A stretch of 24,933 nt of DNA from Acidobacteriota bacterium (GCA_003161495.1 PMOP01000216.1:1-24933); one strand, 5' to 3'; shown: positions 1 through 8,118, counted from the stretch's first letter. Notes: generated by a model not told the origin, from the sequence alone. Program-made: numbers and translations.

Positions 1-789
1 ATCGATCATGCGCGAAGTCGCCGAGCGAGCCGCGCCCGCGGCATCGCTCGACGATTCGACGACGATCCATTCGCCGGTCTCCCCATCGGTTTCAAGTTTC
101 CGCCCAGCGGGAGTTTCGACGATTGGGCCGGGAAGCGCGCGCTGCTTGTGCACCTGAAAGCGCAGCGTCACGTTCGCCGGGCATTCGATTCCGTTGATGG
201 ATACTTCTCCGTCGCCCTGCGCCGCATGCGCATCTCCGGCGGAAAAAAGCGCGCCGCGATTCAGCACCGGCAAATAGAGCGTCGCGCCCGTGCACAATTG
301 ACGCACATCCATGTTGCCGCCAAAAATTCCCGGCGGCCTGGTGCGAAATTCGCCGTCTTCCGCCGGCGCAACTCCCATCACGCCGCAGAAGGGGCGCAAA
401 GGCACGACCGCGGGCGCAATCGATTTGCTCACCTCTCCATCGAGTCTCCAAATAAAAAAGAATGGCTCCGCAAAGCGCTGCTTGAGAAAACCGAGGCCGC
501 TCACCACGCTCGTCCAGCCCCAGCCTTTATGCGCCACTTCCAGCACATCCACTTGGAGAACGTCGCCCGGCTCCGTCCCCTCGACAAAAATCGGACCAGT
601 GAGCGCATGAATGCGGTCGCGGTCAATCTTCAAATATTCCGCGAGCGTCATCGACGGGTGAACTTGCGCGCCGCTAGAATCCACGCATTCCATGTGAACC
701 GTGTCGCCGGATGCGACGCGAAGCCGCGGCTTAAGCGCGCGATTCCATCGGGAATGTGTGGGCTCAGCGTTTAGAGAATATTCAGCCAT
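1..789 (-). CDS. Acetamidase/formamidase-family protein, C-terminus cut by window edge
   Basis: The reading frame is open from an ATG at 789 to the first base of the window, giving 263 residues with no stop, so the C-terminus lies outside. The translation begins MAEYSLNAEP and contains stretches typical of the FmdA/AmdA family: GPIFVEGTEPGDVLQVDVLEV near residues 65-85, the GVAPAEDGEFRTRPPG region near 145-160, and GGNMDVRQL with a following GDAHAAQGDGEVS block. Family members hydrolyse formamide, acetamide or related short amides to ammonia and the acid, usually in the cytoplasm. The start lies 8 bases after the stop of the upstream RidA-family gene, so the two are probably cotranscribed. 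No signal peptide is visible. The substrate cannot be assigned from the sequence. The family call is firm. Confidence 0.88.
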   Translation of the reverse strand, partial: MAEYSLNAEPTHSRWNRALKPRLRVASGDTVHMECVDSSGAQVHPSMTLAEYLKIDRDRIHALTGPIFVEGTEPGDVLQVDVLEVAHKGWGWTSVVSGLGFLKQRFAEPFFFIWRLDGEVSKSIAPAVVPLRPFCGVMGVAPAEDGEFRTRPPGIFGGNMDVRQLCTGATLYLPVLNRGALFSAGDAHAAQGDGEVSINGIECPANVTLRFQVHKQRALPGPIVETPAGRKLETDGETGEWIVVESSSDAAGAARSATSRMID

Positions 790-797
790 GCGCCTGT

Positions 798-1256
798 CTA
801 TACCTCCACGGTCATTTGCAATTCGACGAGCGCGTTGCGCGGCAACGCCGGAACGCCGATGGCCGTGCGCGCGTGCCGTCCCGCGTCTCCGAAAATTTCG
901 ACGAAAAGATCGGATGCTCCGTTGATTACCTTGGGCGAATCCGGAAAACCGGCGACGGCATTGACGTACCCATTCACGGTGACGATGTTCTTTATTTTGT
1001 CGAGCGAGCCGAGATGAGACTTCAGCACCGCCAATTGCATCAATGCGCAGGCGCGCGCGGCGGCGTAGCCTTCTTCAATCGTGCGCCCGGCGCCGGCAGT
1101 TCCAGCAATCACCTCGCCGCCGTGAATGGAAATGACGCCGGCCAGATACACAATTTGACCGACAGTCCGTGCCGGAAGGTAGTTGCCGCCAGGCTGAGGC
1201 AACGCCGGAAGAACAATGCCGAGCTCTTTTAGCCTTGCCTCGATCCCCGCAGCCAT
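798..1256 (-). CDS. RidA/YjgF/UK114-family protein
   Basis: 152 residues, matching the slightly longer RidA subgroup (about 150 residues against about 130 for canonical RidA). The stretch GAGRTIEEGYAAARACALMQLAVL and the C-terminal HARTAIGVPALPRNALVELQ are family signatures. The arginine in HARTAIGV corresponds by position to the carboxylate-binding arginine used by deaminating RidA proteins. Canonical RidA hydrolyses reactive enamine/imine intermediates made by PLP enzymes; whether this subgroup does so is less certain. The protein is cytosolic, with no signal peptide. An AAGGA lies just before the ATG and a GGAGG about 12 bases upstream. It is the first gene of a two-gene unit with the amidase-family gene downstream, which hints at a role in clearing amide or enamine intermediates (inference). 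Confidence 0.88.
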   Translation of the reverse strand: MAAGIEARLKELGIVLPALPQPGGNYLPARTVGQIVYLAGVISIHGGEVIAGTAGAGRTIEEGYAAARACALMQLAVLKSHLGSLDKIKNIVTVNGYVNAVAGFPDSPKVINGASDLFVEIFGDAGRHARTAIGVPALPRNALVELQMTVEV

Positions 1257-1377
1257 AGTCCTTAACGACCTCCGTCGAAAAGAATCGCGTCAGTTTAGCA
1301 TAGACAGTCGAATGACGAATTGATCCGTCTGTTGTGGGACTGAGTGAGTCGGAGTAGGCTGACGATTAGGCGGGCCA

Positions 1378-1878
1378 ATGCCAAAGAGACTTCTTGCCGG
1401 CTGGGTAGCGATGAGCTTTTTGGCGCTGTGCGTTGCGTCGCGAGCCAAGTCGGCTGCCAAACCGCTGGAGTCCCCGACCGAGGCATCCGGCGCGTTGATG
1501 CCGGCGAGCTACCGTGGATATCCCCAAGCTGCAGAACTAGCTCGAATCCTAAGCGACGACAACTTCGTGGTGAAGTGCATATGCCTGTCGATGTTGGATG
1601 GCTTCGTCCCGGGCACGAGGGGAGCCGCGCTTTACGTAACGGATCACGGCGATTTCGACGTGGTATTTCTATCTAAACCGCAGACTTTTGACGCATTCGA
1701 AATTATTGAGCGGCATAGGTATGTGGGATATGAATATTCATTCCGAGGAATTCCGCCGAAAAAGGGCCGGATGCTTGGACCGCGGAGAACCTATTTCTTC
1801 AAGCGTTCGAACCAATTATTCATTGTGTGGGATATGCAAACTGCGGCCAACCTTGGCATGTTCCTTAATTCGCATTGA
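1378..1878 (+). CDS. Small secreted protein of unknown function
   Basis: 166 residues. The N-terminus (MPKRLLAGWVAMSFLALCVASRAKSA) has two basic residues, a hydrophobic core and small residues at a plausible cleavage site, so it looks like a Sec signal peptide. The mature part is soluble-looking, with many aromatic and basic residues toward the C-terminus (for example PRRTYFFKRSNQLFIVWDM). I do not recognise a family. Upstream, AGGCGG lies within about 10 bases of the ATG. A perfect 8-bp stem-loop begins on the base after the stop codon, which supports a real transcription unit. Overlapping frames look less protein-like. It could be an accessory, lineage-restricted gene. Confidence 0.6.
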   Translation: MPKRLLAGWVAMSFLALCVASRAKSAAKPLESPTEASGALMPASYRGYPQAAELARILSDDNFVVKCICLSMLDGFVPGTRGAALYVTDHGDFDVVFLSKPQTFDAFEIIERHRYVGYEYSFRGIPPKKGRMLGPRRTYFFKRSNQLFIVWDMQTAANLGMFLNSH

Positions 1879-1903
1879 GGGCTTGACGAGGGCGATCAAG
1901 CCC
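1879..1903 (+). terminator. Stem-loop immediately after the stop at 1878
   Basis: GGGCTTGA (1879-1886) pairs perfectly with TCAAGCCC (1896-1903) around a 9-base loop. It starts on the base following the TGA stop. There is no strong T run after it, so it is either a weak intrinsic terminator or a 3' stabilising hairpin. Confidence 0.45.
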
Positions 1904-1985
1904 TTGCGCAGCAGTCAATTTCGAGAGGGCGAGTTTACCGCCAGGTTTCCGCTTGCGTCTCAGCAACTGTGCGATACGATGTGCC

Positions 1986-2864
1986 ATGCGGCCCTCTCGG
2001 ACCAATATTTTCGCTTTTACGGCGATTTTCCTCGTGGCAATAAGTACGCAGTCGTTTCCCGCATTGCACGAAAAAAGACAGCTTCCATCAGACCTCGAGG
2101 TGAGCGGGGCGCTTGCGGGCCTGCCGCCCGAATCGACGCGCTACATCAGCCGTGAGGAACTCCTTTCCATGCCCCAGGTGAACTTCACTGTTACAGACGA
2201 CGAAAACTTCGCGGGCCCGACCAAGATTCGTGGAGTGATGCTCGAAGAACTGCTTCGACGACTGGGCGATTCTTCCGCGTCGGACATGGTCGTTGCCATT
2301 TGCGATGACGGGTACCGCGCGAACTTCTCGCATGATTACCTAGTGGCGCATCATCCTGCGCTAGTGCTCGAAGTGAACCGGCAGCCTCCTGCCGGCTGGC
2401 CCAAGGCTGCCGAGGATCAAGCCGCTGACATGGGGCCCTATATGATTTCGCAACCCAAATTCACTCCCAGCTTTAAAATTCTTTCGCATGTCGATGAGGC
2501 ACAAATTCCTTGGGGAGTCGTGCGCATTGAATTTCGCGAGGAGAAAATTGTTTTTGGAGCGATCGCGCCGCGCGGGGCGCATGCGCGCGATCGCGAAGTG
2601 CAGGACGGCTTCCACATCGCGGAACAAAATTGTTTCCGCTGCCACAACGCGGGAAGCGAAGGAGGGCGAAAATCCGAGCTCCCGTGGGAATCGCTCTCCC
2701 TGTTAGCGGCGGCGTCGCCCGGGGATTTTGCCTCCTACATTCGCGCGCCTCTTGCGAAAAATTCGAGCGCGCAGATGCCAGGCAATCCGCAATACGATGA
2801 TGCGACCCTGGCCGCTCTCACCGCCTACTTCCGGACATTTTCCAAACCGGCGGTAAAACCATGA
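1986..2864 (+). CDS. Secreted fusion: molybdopterin-oxidoreductase-like domain plus monoheme cytochrome c
   Basis: 292 residues from the ATG at 1986. That start is preferred because it places a clean signal peptide at the N-terminus (MRPSRTNIFAFTAIFLVAISTQSFPA); an in-frame ATG at 1953 would add 11 residues ahead of it. Residues about 45-190 resemble the fold of small sulfite-oxidase-like molybdopterin-binding domains: IRGVMLEELLRRLG, then VAICDDGYRANFS, then WGVVRIEF. The usual cysteine of the HCVT-type Mo-ligating motif is not visible, so this domain may not bind molybdenum. Residues about 200-285 form a cytochrome c domain with one haem site, C216-F-R-C219-H220, and a possible axial Met in QMPGNPQY. 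The stop overlaps the ATG of the next gene (ATGA), so the two are cotranscribed. A periplasmic electron-transfer role is inferred. Confidence 0.78.
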   Translation: MRPSRTNIFAFTAIFLVAISTQSFPALHEKRQLPSDLEVSGALAGLPPESTRYISREELLSMPQVNFTVTDDENFAGPTKIRGVMLEELLRRLGDSSASDMVVAICDDGYRANFSHDYLVAHHPALVLEVNRQPPAGWPKAAEDQAADMGPYMISQPKFTPSFKILSHVDEAQIPWGVVRIEFREEKIVFGAIAPRGAHARDREVQDGFHIAEQNCFRCHNAGSEGGRKSELPWESLSLLAAASPGDFASYIRAPLAKNSSAQMPGNPQYDDATLAALTAYFRTFSKPAVKP

Positions 2865-3358
2865 CGCTTCGCGCAATGAAAACCCTGCTTGTATGCGGCG
2901 TGGCGATCTTTTATTCCCTGGTTGTATTCAATAACATCACTGATTACGGGTCGAACTACGAATTCGTGCGGCACGTGATGATGATGGATTCCACCTTTCC
3001 GGAAAATCGCGGCATGTGGCGCGCGATGAACTCGCCGCTGCTGCACACCGTTTTTTATTTAACGATCATCGCGTTAGAAGCGATAACGATGCTCTTGTGC
3101 TGGTGGGGCGCATTCCGCATGGCACGGGCGATTCGAGAGACGGCGGGGGCGTTTCATCAAGCCAAACGCGTTGCGATCGTGGCCCTGACACTGAGTTTGC
3201 TTATGTGGTTTGTCGTGTTTCTTGCCGTCGGAGGCGAGTGGTTCCTGATGTGGCAATCGAAAATGTGGAACGGTCAGGACGCTGCGTTCCGCATGTTCAC
3301 GGTCGTGGGGATTGTGCTGCTGCTCGTGGCGCAACTGGATTCTGAGCAACAGCCCTAG
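2861..3358 (+). CDS. DUF2165-type small integral membrane protein
   Basis: 165 residues. Four hydrophobic segments are visible at roughly residues 8-25, 60-85, 103-128 and 142-160, separated by short polar loops. The pattern NNITDYGSNYEFVRHVMMMDSTFP followed by a Trp-rich GEWFLMWQSKMWNGQ stretch is typical of the DUF2165 family of predicted small membrane proteins, whose function is unknown. It overlaps the upstream cytochrome fusion gene by ATGA, so the two are translationally coupled. This suggests a membrane partner for that secreted cytochrome (inference). A paired palindromic repeat follows directly after the stop. Confidence 0.8.
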   Translation: MTLRAMKTLLVCGVAIFYSLVVFNNITDYGSNYEFVRHVMMMDSTFPENRGMWRAMNSPLLHTVFYLTIIALEAITMLLCWWGAFRMARAIRETAGAFHQAKRVAIVALTLSLLMWFVVFLAVGGEWFLMWQSKMWNGQDAAFRMFTVVGIVLLLVAQLDSEQQP

Positions 3359-3367
3359 CGATCTTGC

Positions 3368-3439
3368 GTGGCGCAGGCTTCAGCCTGTGGTTTTTAATTC
3401 TTGCAAGGATTAACCTCCGCAGGCTGAAGCCTGCGCCAC
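3368..3439. repeat. Paired palindromic repeat, family B (head-to-head REP-like units)
   Basis: Two perfectly complementary 20-base arms (3368-3387 and 3420-3439) flank a 32-base centre. The arm starts GTGGCGCAGG. Each arm also holds its own short hairpin, CAGGC-TTCA-GCCTG on the left and its complement on the right. It lies between the convergent stops of the DUF2165 gene and the XRE gene and could terminate both transcripts. It has the same plan as the repeats at 13106, 14478, 16348, 22299 and 24077. Confidence 0.85.
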
Positions 3440-3461
3440 CCAAGCAAGCAGCGCGATCCAT

Positions 3462-3842
3462 TCACGCCGTCTTGGACTTCACCATCTTTTTCGCCATGAA
3501 CAGGAGCAAACGCCGGTCCTCTTCGTTGGCCCGGCTAAGCAGTTGGCGGAACTTCGCCAGCGTCCGCGCATCCTTGCCGGAATCGCCCCACGCGAATGTT
3601 CCTCCCGATCTTCGCTTCGGCATGAGGGACAATTTGGGCGGCTCTTCTCCGTCGTAAAAAAGCTGGTAGAGAGGCACTTCCAGCGCGCGCGCGAATTTTT
3701 CCAACGTTTCGACGGCCGGAACGGTGTGGCCGTTTTCGACGCGCGAAATATAGCAGCGCAGCAAGCCGGTTCGCTTTTCAATTTCACCCTGGGAGAATTT
3801 CTTCTGTTCCCGCAGAAGCCGCAATCGATCTCCAATAATCAT
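3462..3842 (-). CDS. XRE-family helix-turn-helix transcriptional regulator
   Basis: 126 residues. An N-terminal HTH_3 domain (about residues 3-60) reads IGDRLRLLREQKKFSQGEIEKRTGL, then CYISRVENGHTVPAVETLEKFARALEVPLYQLF, the classic Cro/C1-type fold. The C-terminal half (SGKDARTLAKFRQLLSRANEEDRRLLLFMAKKMV) is helical and basic, probably for oligomerisation. A GGAGG lies about 11 bases upstream of the ATG, a slightly long spacing. It is a monocistronic gene convergent with the DUF2165 gene. The AT-rich region upstream holds a candidate promoter and TGTTATC-type inverted words that could be operator sites. No target can be named. Confidence 0.92.
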   Translation of the reverse strand: MIIGDRLRLLREQKKFSQGEIEKRTGLLRCYISRVENGHTVPAVETLEKFARALEVPLYQLFYDGEEPPKLSLMPKRRSGGTFAWGDSGKDARTLAKFRQLLSRANEEDRRLLLFMAKKMVKSKTA

Positions 3843-3920
3843 GGTAGATGGAACCTCCGGGGTTTGAGATATTTACAAATCGATAACAGGGCGGCTAACT
3901 ATTAGGGCCGGGGCAGCAAG

Positions 3921-3948
3921 AGCATACATCAGAAGATTAATTCATCAA
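3921..3948 (-). promoter_or_regulatory. Candidate sigma70-type promoter for the XRE gene
   Basis: Read on the minus strand, TTGATG (3948-3943) and TATGCT (3926-3921) are separated by 16 bases in the most AT-rich part of the 3843-4036 spacer. Each matches 4 of 6 consensus positions. It would give a leader of about 75 bases. A GATAACA at about 3882 and a TGTTATC at about 3963 form a distant inverted pair. Weak evidence only. Confidence 0.28.
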
Positions 3949-4036
3949 AACATTTTCGTATTTGTTATCAAGGCTGCATGCAAGACCGCCTGTCACATGC
4001 GATGCCGCGATGGCAGTTCAAGGGGCGTTTTAGCGA

Positions 4037-6301
4037 TCAAGCCTTGAGCGCGCTCAGCACGCGCTGTGGAGTGAACGGAACCTGGCGCATCCGGGCGCCA
4101 GTGGCGTCAAATATGGCATTGGCAATCGCCGCCGTAACCGGAACGATCGAAGGTTCGCCTCCGCCAAGGGGCTGCATGTCCGGCCGGTCGATGAGCACGA
4201 TCTCAAGGTCCGGGACCTGCTCGAAGCGGATGACCGGGTAGCTGTTCCAATCGAGATTTTTTTGTCCGGTGGAGTCGAATTGAACCTCTTCCAAAAGGGC
4301 CCGGCTCACCGCCTGCAAAACGTTTCCTTCGATCTGGTTCTTCAGCCCGTCGGGATTGACGATCAAGCCGCAGTCGTGCCCGAGCGTGATTTTTTTCACA
4401 GTCACGTCGCCTGTGGTCTTGTCGACTTCAATTTCCGCGACGGCGGCAGTCATCGTGTTGGCACGATTGGCCACGGCGACGCCTCTGCCCGTGACTTTGT
4501 CTCCGGTGGAAGCTGTCGCGGGCGATGGGCGATCGGTCCATCCGGCTTTCTTAACGGTGGCCACGAGAATTTCGGAAATGCGCTTGTCGCTGGTGAGGTA
4601 GCGCAGCCGGAGCTGCACCGGATCGACGTGCTGATCCGCGGCGATTTCATCAATCGTGGATTCGCTGGCGAACACGCGGGCGAGATCACCCGGTGCGCGC
4701 AGGTTGCTGGTTCGCAGAGGCCATTGCCCCTGTTGCACCCAGGGGATGTCCGCCGCAAGAACCTTCTGATTTGCAAAAGTGTAGATCTGGCCGCCGCCAC
4801 CGGCGCCATTCAGAAATCCCGCGCCTGTGGGCTTCATTCCAATCTGACTCGACGCCAGCAGGGGATTCGCATCGGACTCGGACCACGGAAAACTCCGGTC
4901 CATGAAATCCCAGGCGATCACGTTGCCCTGCGCATCCACTCCCGCTTTAACGGTGGTGAGTTGCGCCGGACCTTTGGGATCCCAGGCGTGTTCATCCGCG
5001 CGCATCCATTGCACGCGCACAGGCTTGCCGACGGCGCGGGACATCAGCGCCGCGTCCTCGGCCACGTCGTCGCTTTCAAGACGGCCGTAGCTGCCGGAAC
5101 CTTCGCGGTAAAGAAGGTGAACGTTTTTCGGTGGAATATTCAGCATTCGCGCAATGGAATCGCGCGTTCGGAACGGGCCCTGCGTTCCTGTCCAAATCGT
5201 CGCTTTGTCTCCCTGAACATCCGCGACGGCGCATGGCGGGCCCATCATGCCGTGCAATTGAAACGGCCAGTAATACGTGGCTTCGTATTTCTTTTGCGCT
5301 TGAGAGAAACCGGCGTCCAGATTGCCCCGGTTGGTTACGACGTTGTCCTTGAAGCTCTTCGTGTTCTTCAGATAATCGAAAACCTCGTTCGGGCCCGACA
5401 TCATCTTCAGGGTGGGCTCGGACCAGGTCACTTTCAGCGCCTGAGCCGCTTGAATCGCCGCCCACTCCGTCTCCGCAACCACGCCAACGAAGGTCCCCTC
5501 CCGCACGATTTTCACGACGCCCGGAATATTCTTGATCGAGCTTTCATCGATGCTCGCCGGCGCGGAAATGGAAGTGGCCGGGCGCACCACGCGGCCGTGA
5601 AGCATTCCCGGCACGCTGGCATCCTGCGAATACACGAACTCGCCCGTGAATTTTTCCGGCAAGTCGACGCGCGGAATTGATTTTCCGACGATCTTATAAT
5701 CTTTTGGATTCTTGGCGGGAACATCCGGCGCAACTTTCATGTCCCAGCCGACACCGGCGGCGACGATTTTTATGTTGAAGCGCTTGCCGCCGAGGAGATC
5801 TCCGTAAGCGATTTTCTTCGAGGGGCTGCCGATCACGCTGACCACGCCATCCGTGACGGTGAGCTTATCGACCGGCGAATCGAGTCGCGTAGACGCGAGC
5901 TTCAGCAATTCCTGCCGCGCCGCCGCGGACGCCTGCCGCAGTTGCACGCCGCCGCGCTCGATGGTCCTCGCGGCCGCCGTAACTCCCTGGTCCACGGCCT
6001 TATCGGTGTCTCCCGAATCCATGTAAACCTTGTTGAAGGACACATCAAGTTCCTCGGCCACAATCTGCGCGAGAGCGGTCACCACGCCCGTGCCGAGTTC
6101 GACCTTCCCAGTGAAGACGGTGACGGTCCCATCCTTCGAGATAGCCAGCCAGGAATCGAGAACCGTCGGGTCCATGCCATCGACGGAGAGGCCTTCGCCC
6201 TGCGCCAGCGCTCTCGCGGCAGTCCCGAAAAAGCTGAAGCCCACGACCAGCACGCCTGTGCTTTTCAGAAGATCTCTGCGGGAGATGGATTTGGTTTCCA
6301 T
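4037..6301 (-). CDS. Molybdenum hydroxylase large subunit, molybdopterin-binding (IorB / aldehyde-oxidase type), TAT-exported
   Basis: 754 residues, the usual length for the single-chain IorB-type large subunit of xanthine-dehydrogenase-family enzymes. The N-terminus METKSISRRDLLKSTGVLVVG is a twin-arginine signal (R8, R9) with a hydrophobic stretch, so the folded enzyme should be exported. Typical blocks are FTGKVELGTGVVTALAQIVAEELD near residue 65, REGSGSYGRLESDDVAEDAALMSRAVGKPVRVQWMRADEH in the middle, and LGGGEPSIVPVTAAIANA near the C-terminus. In the last block E716 sits where the catalytic base glutamate of the family lies. The enzymes hydroxylate aldehydes or N-heterocycles using water, passing electrons through a 2Fe-2S subunit. 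The gene lies 16 bases after the 2Fe-2S subunit gene and is cotranscribed with it. The substrate is unknown. Confidence 0.93.
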   Translation of the reverse strand: METKSISRRDLLKSTGVLVVGFSFFGTAARALAQGEGLSVDGMDPTVLDSWLAISKDGTVTVFTGKVELGTGVVTALAQIVAEELDVSFNKVYMDSGDTDKAVDQGVTAAARTIERGGVQLRQASAAARQELLKLASTRLDSPVDKLTVTDGVVSVIGSPSKKIAYGDLLGGKRFNIKIVAAGVGWDMKVAPDVPAKNPKDYKIVGKSIPRVDLPEKFTGEFVYSQDASVPGMLHGRVVRPATSISAPASIDESSIKNIPGVVKIVREGTFVGVVAETEWAAIQAAQALKVTWSEPTLKMMSGPNEVFDYLKNTKSFKDNVVTNRGNLDAGFSQAQKKYEATYYWPFQLHGMMGPPCAVADVQGDKATIWTGTQGPFRTRDSIARMLNIPPKNVHLLYREGSGSYGRLESDDVAEDAALMSRAVGKPVRVQWMRADEHAWDPKGPAQLTTVKAGVDAQGNVIAWDFMDRSFPWSESDANPLLASSQIGMKPTGAGFLNGAGGGGQIYTFANQKVLAADIPWVQQGQWPLRTSNLRAPGDLARVFASESTIDEIAADQHVDPVQLRLRYLTSDKRISEILVATVKKAGWTDRPSPATASTGDKVTGRGVAVANRANTMTAAVAEIEVDKTTGDVTVKKITLGHDCGLIVNPDGLKNQIEGNVLQAVSRALLEEVQFDSTGQKNLDWNSYPVIRFEQVPDLEIVLIDRPDMQPLGGGEPSIVPVTAAIANAIFDATGARMRQVPFTPQRVLSALKA

Positions 6302-6317
6302 GTTCGGCTCTCCTTCG

Positions 6318-6788
6318 TTAGGCTTTCACGCTGGAATTGGATACACGCTGGATCGCGCGGATGACACGCAGGTGCGTGCCGCAGCGGCAAATATAGCTGT
6401 TCAAAGATCGTTTGATATCGGAGACCGATGGGTGCGGATTTTTATCGAGCAGCGCTTTGGCGCCCATCACCATGCCATTCATGCAGTAGCCGCACTGCGC
6501 CGCCTGCTCTTCCACGAACGCCGCCTGAATCGGGTGAGGATGCGCGACGTTTCCCAATCCTTCCAGTGTGGTGACGCTCTTATTTTCCGCCGCCGAAACC
6601 GGAAGCATGCACGAGCGCATCGTGTTGCCCTCCACGAGCACCGTGCACGCCCCGCATTGCCCCAGGCCGCAGCCAAATCGCGGCCCGTGCAGTGACAGGT
6701 TGTCGCGCAGGACGTAAAGCAGCGGCGTGCTCGGGTCCGCCTCAACGACTCTCGACTTGCCATTTACTTTCAGCGAGATTCGCGCCAT
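6318..6788 (-). CDS. Molybdenum hydroxylase small subunit, (2Fe-2S)-binding (IorA / CoxS type)
   Basis: 156 residues, the normal length for this family. Cys40, 45, 48 and 60 (GCGLGQCGAC and a later C) form the plant-ferredoxin-type 2Fe-2S site. Cys99, 102, 134 and 136 (CGYC and ICRC) form the second helical 2Fe-2S site. All eight ligands are present. The subunit transfers electrons from the molybdenum centre of the large subunit to an acceptor, probably one of the cytochromes c encoded just upstream. It has no signal of its own, so it is presumably carried out with the TAT-exported partner. AGGA lies 8 bases before the ATG, and the large-subunit gene follows after 16 bases. Confidence 0.94.
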   Translation of the reverse strand: MARISLKVNGKSRVVEADPSTPLLYVLRDNLSLHGPRFGCGLGQCGACTVLVEGNTMRSCMLPVSAAENKSVTTLEGLGNVAHPHPIQAAFVEEQAAQCGYCMNGMVMGAKALLDKNPHPSVSDIKRSLNSYICRCGTHLRVIRAIQRVSNSSVKA

Positions 6789-7092
6789 GGTGAAGTTCCT
6801 TTCTCGACGGGTCGGTCAAAATCCACGCGGGCTGATTCGCAATTCATCAACTCATAGATGGGTTTCTTGCTGTTCCCTCCCAATATACACCCACCGCATT
6901 GGGATGGAAATGCCGGACTTGATTGGGTAGTTGCTCAGCTTGGCCGCGAGAAGGCCCGATCCATCCCGGAAAGCGCGGAAGGGGTCCGGCGCTACAAAAA
7001 CAGTCCTACTGCATTGGCATCATTAGCTTTAGTAGAGGCTGCCAGTTCTTTGGGCGCGCGACAGTTGATTCCTCGGAACCGATCTGGCTATT
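6789..7092. other. Spacer of 304 bases between 2Fe-2S subunit gene and diheme cytochrome gene
   Basis: No convincing gene. The short open frames here have poor composition and no recognisable motif. It should contain the promoter of the hydroxylase genes (minus strand), but no clear -35/-10 pair stands out. Two inverted word pairs are present in interleaved order: GGGATGGA (6901-6908) with TCCATCCC (6960-6967), and CCGGAC (6913-6918) with GTCCGG (6984-6989). Confidence 0.4.
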
Positions 7093-8118
7093 TTACGGCT
7101 CGAGCGAAGCCAAATAAGCCGTGATCGCCAGGATGTCGTCTGGCGTAAGTTTCTCAACGACTGGCCGCATCAATTGCGTTCCAGGTCCGTTGCGAGTGTA
7201 TTGCTGGATGTCATAGAGTTGCCGCGCGAGATAGCTGGGGGAACGCCCCGCCAGCGGAGGAAAATTGCCATTGCCTTTCAAGCCCTCGCCATGGCATGCG
7301 GCGCACGCGACCGTCTTGCCCGCGCCGCCCCGAACGACCAGGTCCTCGCCTTTTTTGACGCTGCCCATGGGCGCGTACGCGATCCACCCGGATCTCGGGT
7401 TGCGATATTTCTCGGTAGCTTCAGGATTCACGGGCATTTCCAAGATCCGCTGACCTAGAGGCTCTGTCTCGCTTCCTTCAATCGGGACGAAAAACCCTCC
7501 CACATTTTTGGTCTTCGGCACGGTTTCGACTTCGACCACCTTGATCCACGGTGTCATCTTCATCGAGGCAAAGTATTGTGCGGCGGCCTTGGCTTCTTCA
7601 TCGGTGATGCCCGCGGCGTTTCCAGCCATCGTAGCCGTGTTTCTTTTTCCTGGATCCGCGGTCTTTCGCGCGCCGTTTTTGAAGTCGGATAGCTGCTCCA
7701 GGATGTAGCCCTCGGGCAGGCCAGCGACTCCGGCGTTTTCAGGGCGGCCTTTGCCGTTCGGGTAATGGCACAAACCGCAGCTGCCGATCCACGGGTTCGC
7801 GTTCGGGGAGCGACGGTGCGCCACGATCGTAGGCATCTGAGGATGGTCGCCAGGAAACCAGTCCACGGGGTTGCCGGTATCCCGAATCTGCTTCATGGTG
7901 AAGGATTGAGTGCTGTCCGGGATCTGCTTTACATCCGCGTCGTCAGTCGGCGGCGGAGGCGGAGGTCCAGCCTCTTGCACGGCGTAGGCCCAGGCCAGCG
8001 GGTGCGGGGCTTTATTTTGATCCTGGCCTTGCGGAGACGGCGCAGCCATCGCCGACGAGGAAAACAGAGCCATCACAGCAAACGAAGCGAGGAAATGCGG
8101 CCGAAAACAATTTGCCAT
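7093..8118 (-). CDS. Secreted diheme cytochrome c, probable electron acceptor of the molybdenum hydroxylase
   Basis: 341 residues from the ATG at 8118, chosen because GGAGG sits 6 bases upstream and a Sec signal peptide follows (MANCFRPHFLASFAVMALFSSSAMA); the frame extends further upstream without these signals. There are two cytochrome c domains. The first has C114-G-L-C117-H118 and MAGNAAGITDEEAKAAAQYFASMK. The second has C272-A-A-C275-H276, PPLAGRSPSYLARQLYDI and LMRPVVEKLTPDDILAITAYLASL with a likely axial Met318. A proline run (PPPPPP) precedes the first domain. Tandem class I cytochromes of this kind commonly serve as acceptors for exported IorAB/aldehyde-dehydrogenase-type enzymes, and this gene lies directly upstream of that pair on the same strand. 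Confidence 0.92.
   Translation of the reverse strand: MANCFRPHFLASFAVMALFSSSAMAAPSPQGQDQNKAPHPLAWAYAVQEAGPPPPPPTDDADVKQIPDSTQSFTMKQIRDTGNPVDWFPGDHPQMPTIVAHRRSPNANPWIGSCGLCHYPNGKGRPENAGVAGLPEGYILEQLSDFKNGARKTADPGKRNTATMAGNAAGITDEEAKAAAQYFASMKMTPWIKVVEVETVPKTKNVGGFFVPIEGSETEPLGQRILEMPVNPEATEKYRNPRSGWIAYAPMGSVKKGEDLVVRGGAGKTVACAACHGEGLKGNGNFPPLAGRSPSYLARQLYDIQQYTRNGPGTQLMRPVVEKLTPDDILAITAYLASLEP

Noticed and set aside
148..774. Plus-strand open frame of 208 codons at the left edge
   Set aside because: It overlies the acetamidase-family frame, which is open to the edge and has family motifs.
4262..5680. Open frame of 472 codons on the plus strand opposite the molybdopterin subunit gene
   Set aside because: Its translation is low in recognisable motifs and very rich in Arg, His and Gly, as expected of an antisense shadow. 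The minus-strand gene has complete family motifs.
6901..6989. Interleaved inverted words that could form a pseudoknot or riboswitch before the 2Fe-2S subunit gene
   Set aside because: Stems are only 6-8 bp, widely spaced, and match no known riboswitch core; chance is likely in GC-rich DNA.
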